5,881 nucleotides of DNA from Desulfobulbaceae bacterium UBA2775 (GTDB lineage: Bacteria; Desulfobacterota; Desulfobulbia; Desulfobulbales; Desulfocapsaceae). Of the stretch, positions 4,468-5,881 are shown piece after piece. The translations under genes and the position numbers were made by a program. The DNA lies in the NCBI GenBank assembly GCA_002352445.1, contig DEIL01000291.1:1-5881 (forward strand), written 5' to 3'. Positions within the stretch are counted from its first letter, which is position 1; every line of letters starts with the position of its first letter. Below the pieces are notes generated by a model. The model saw only the letters and a list, made by a program, of their open reading frames with translations. It was not told the origin of the DNA and ran no database searches.

Positions 4468-5445
4468 ATGGAATGCTGCAATAACGGTATAAATCCCTCC
4501 GTGGTTCCCGATAAGTATTTTTCGATAAAAATTGACCGCGGGGCTGCAGGAATCCGCTTAGATCAGTTTCTTTCTCAGGTTCTTCCGTCGGTCTCCAGAG
4601 CACGTATTTCCACATCTGTCAATGAAGGTTTGATTAGAGTTGAAGGTGATACACGAAAGAATAGTTATCGCCTTAAATCTGGTGAAACTGTTACCGGGAC
4701 TGTTGTTGCCCTCCCTGAAATAGATGTGTTGCCGGAAAAGGTCGAGTTTCATATTCTTTTCGAAGATGGACATCTGATTATTTTGTCAAAACCACCTGGA
4801 ATTGTGGTGCATCCAGGAACTGGAAATCATACGGGAACATTGGCAAATGGACTGGTTTACTACTGTCGGGCTATTAGCAGAGTAGGTGACAAATTGCGTC
4901 CCGGAATTGTTCACAGACTGGACAAGGATACCTCCGGTATCATGTTGGCAGCAAAGAGTGAACCGGTGCAGGGAAAACTAACCGAACTGTTTAAAAACAG
5001 GAATATACAAAAATGGTATATCGCTCTTTTACATGGGACGATGAAAAAAAAGAGTGGTCGACTGGTAGCTTCCATAGGCCGTCATCCTGCTAATCGGCAG
5101 AAGATGGCCGTGCGACCTGAAAAAGGGAGGCATGCTGTAACTCGATGGGAGGTACTGGAAGAATTGGATGGAAGATTCAGCCTTGTCAGAATAAGGATTG
5201 AGACAGGTCGAACCCACCAGATACGAGTGCATATGGCCCATTTAGGTCATTCCGTTGTTGGGGATAAAATATATGGAGCCAATAGAGATAATAGTGATTT
5301 TCCCCGTCAGTTACTTCATGCCCACCGTCTTGTTCTGCAGCACCCGGTAACTGCAGAAACGTTGGATCAGGTTGCGCCTCTCTGGGGTGATTTTTCTGAT
5401 GTACTGGGTAAACTTGGGTGGGTGCCGCAGGGTGGCATCATATGA
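4468..5445 (+). CDS. rluD: RluA-family 23S rRNA pseudouridine synthase, RluD-like, with S4 domain
   Basis: RluA-family enzymes isomerise uridine to pseudouridine; RluD acts on helix 69 of 23S rRNA (E. coli 1911/1915/1917). The 325 residues match RluD length. An S4 RNA-binding domain spans about 28-90 (RLDQFLSQVLPSVSRARI, GLIRVEG, LKSGETV). The catalytic domain shows SKPPGIVVHPGTGN at 107-120, RPGIVHRLDKDTSGIML at 144-160 with catalytic Asp152, and GRTHQIRVHMAHLGHSVVGDKIYG ending about residue 270. RluD rather than RluC or RluA is inferred from the S4 domain and overall style; target sites cannot be proven from sequence. The ATG at 4468 is the first start after an in-frame TGA and has no Shine-Dalgarno. 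GTG 4501 is an alternative that keeps the S4 domain. The stop TGA overlaps the coaE ATG, so the two are probably translationally coupled. Confidence 0.92.
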   Translation: MECCNNGINPSVVPDKYFSIKIDRGAAGIRLDQFLSQVLPSVSRARISTSVNEGLIRVEGDTRKNSYRLKSGETVTGTVVALPEIDVLPEKVEFHILFEDGHLIILSKPPGIVVHPGTGNHTGTLANGLVYYCRAISRVGDKLRPGIVHRLDKDTSGIMLAAKSEPVQGKLTELFKNRNIQKWYIALLHGTMKKKSGRLVASIGRHPANRQKMAVRPEKGRHAVTRWEVLEELDGRFSLVRIRIETGRTHQIRVHMAHLGHSVVGDKIYGANRDNSDFPRQLLHAHRLVLQHPVTAETLDQVAPLWGDFSDVLGKLGWVPQGGII

Positions 5446-5881
5446 AGATCGCTGTTACGGGTGGACTGGGGAGCGGAAAAAGCACGGTAAGCAAAATGCT
5501 GGCGTCCTCGCTTGGATGCGAACTCATTGATACAGATCAACTCTGCCGGAAACAACTTCAACCTGGTGCTGAAGGGTTAAAGAAGTTTAAGGAAGTTTTT
5601 GGTGGTAGATTTCTTCACTCGGATGGAACAGTCAATCGGCAGATACTGAGAGAAGTGACTTTCAAAGATGAGAGAATTAAATTGCAGCTTGAAGCTATTC
5701 TGCATCCCATCATCAGTGAAATTGTAAATCAAAGATGGAAGCAAAGGGAAGGCAGCGTAAAACATTTGGTTATTGAAGTACCGCTACTCTATGAAGTTCA
5801 ATGGCAAGGTGATTTTGATGAATGTGTTGTCGTTTATTTGCCTGAACATCTTGTGTATGAAAGAGTTGCACTGAGGAGTGG
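5442..5881 (+). CDS. coaE: Dephospho-CoA kinase CoaE, 3'-truncated by the window edge
   Basis: CoaE phosphorylates the 3'-hydroxyl of dephospho-CoA with ATP, the last step of coenzyme A synthesis in the cytosol. The frame runs from ATG 5442 to the edge without a stop, giving 146 complete codons of a usual ~200. Seen: the N-terminal Walker A loop MKIAVTGGLGSGKST with Lys13; LIDTDQL with Asp30 and Asp32, matching the family's (D/T)D site after the first strand; GTVNRQILREVTF at 62-74; the ILHPII segment at 86-91; and VPLLYE at 113-118. The C-terminal part is outside the window. The ATG overlaps the preceding stop as ATGA. AGGGTGG (5429-5435), 6 bases upstream, is an acceptable Shine-Dalgarno inside the upstream gene, so coupling to the pseudouridine synthase is likely. 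Function is nearly certain. Confidence 0.96.
   Translation, partial: MKIAVTGGLGSGKSTVSKMLASSLGCELIDTDQLCRKQLQPGAEGLKKFKEVFGGRFLHSDGTVNRQILREVTFKDERIKLQLEAILHPIISEIVNQRWKQREGSVKHLVIEVPLLYEVQWQGDFDECVVVYLPEHLVYERVALRS

Noticed and set aside
1..5881. Mobile element, phage attachment at tRNA-Gln, CRISPR, toxin-antitoxin or defence genes
   Set aside because: No integrase, transposase, terminal repeats, spacer-repeat array or accessory gene is present. No copy of the tRNA 3' end is repeated downstream. All genes are core housekeeping functions.

Overview
This window is a compact housekeeping segment of a bacterial chromosome, with every gene on the + strand. The order is ispE (5' end missing), tRNA-Gln(UUG), prs, rplY (long CTC/TL5-type L25), pth, carD, rluD-type pseudouridine synthase, and coaE (3' end missing). 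The order ispE / tRNA-Gln / prs / rplY / pth is, from memory, typical of Desulfobacterota (the former Deltaproteobacteria). A stand-alone CarD followed by an RluA-family synthase and coaE also fits sulfate-reducer relatives such as Desulfobulbales. The base composition looks moderate (roughly mid-40s % GC by eye). The lineage call is inference from gene order and protein style, not from a database search.

Layout. Bases 1-813 are the kinase IspE of the MEP isoprenoid pathway. After a 133-base spacer comes a complete tRNA-Gln (947-1022) with its CCA encoded, then ribose-phosphate diphosphokinase Prs (1062-2000). A 311-base gap without a convincing gene carries a plausible extended -10 promoter just before rplY (2312-2962). 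rplY ends at a very strong intrinsic terminator (3006-3046), whose U-tract ends only 7 bases before the ATG of pth (3054-3647). A second spacer (3648-3916) holds a good candidate promoter and a leader with mutually exclusive inverted repeats before carD (3917-4396, GTG start). A structured 71-base spacer follows, then the pseudouridine synthase (4468-5445). Its stop codon overlaps the start of coaE (5442 to the window edge).

How the genes fit together. Most products serve translation: tRNA-Gln, the 5S rRNA-binding protein L25, peptidyl-tRNA hydrolase and a 23S rRNA pseudouridine synthase. IspE, Prs and CoaE supply isoprenoid precursors, PRPP and coenzyme A. CarD binds RNA polymerase and stabilises open promoter complexes, in many bacteria at rRNA and translation-gene promoters. 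The shared theme is growth-rate-linked core metabolism.

I found no mobile element, CRISPR array, defence system or foreign-looking gene. The items worth a second look are regulatory: the attenuator-like carD leader with a 20-codon ORF running into the carD start; the terminator abutting a pth start that has no Shine-Dalgarno; and a 12-bp direct repeat containing TATAAT that straddles the prs start codon, hinting at a leaderless prs message.
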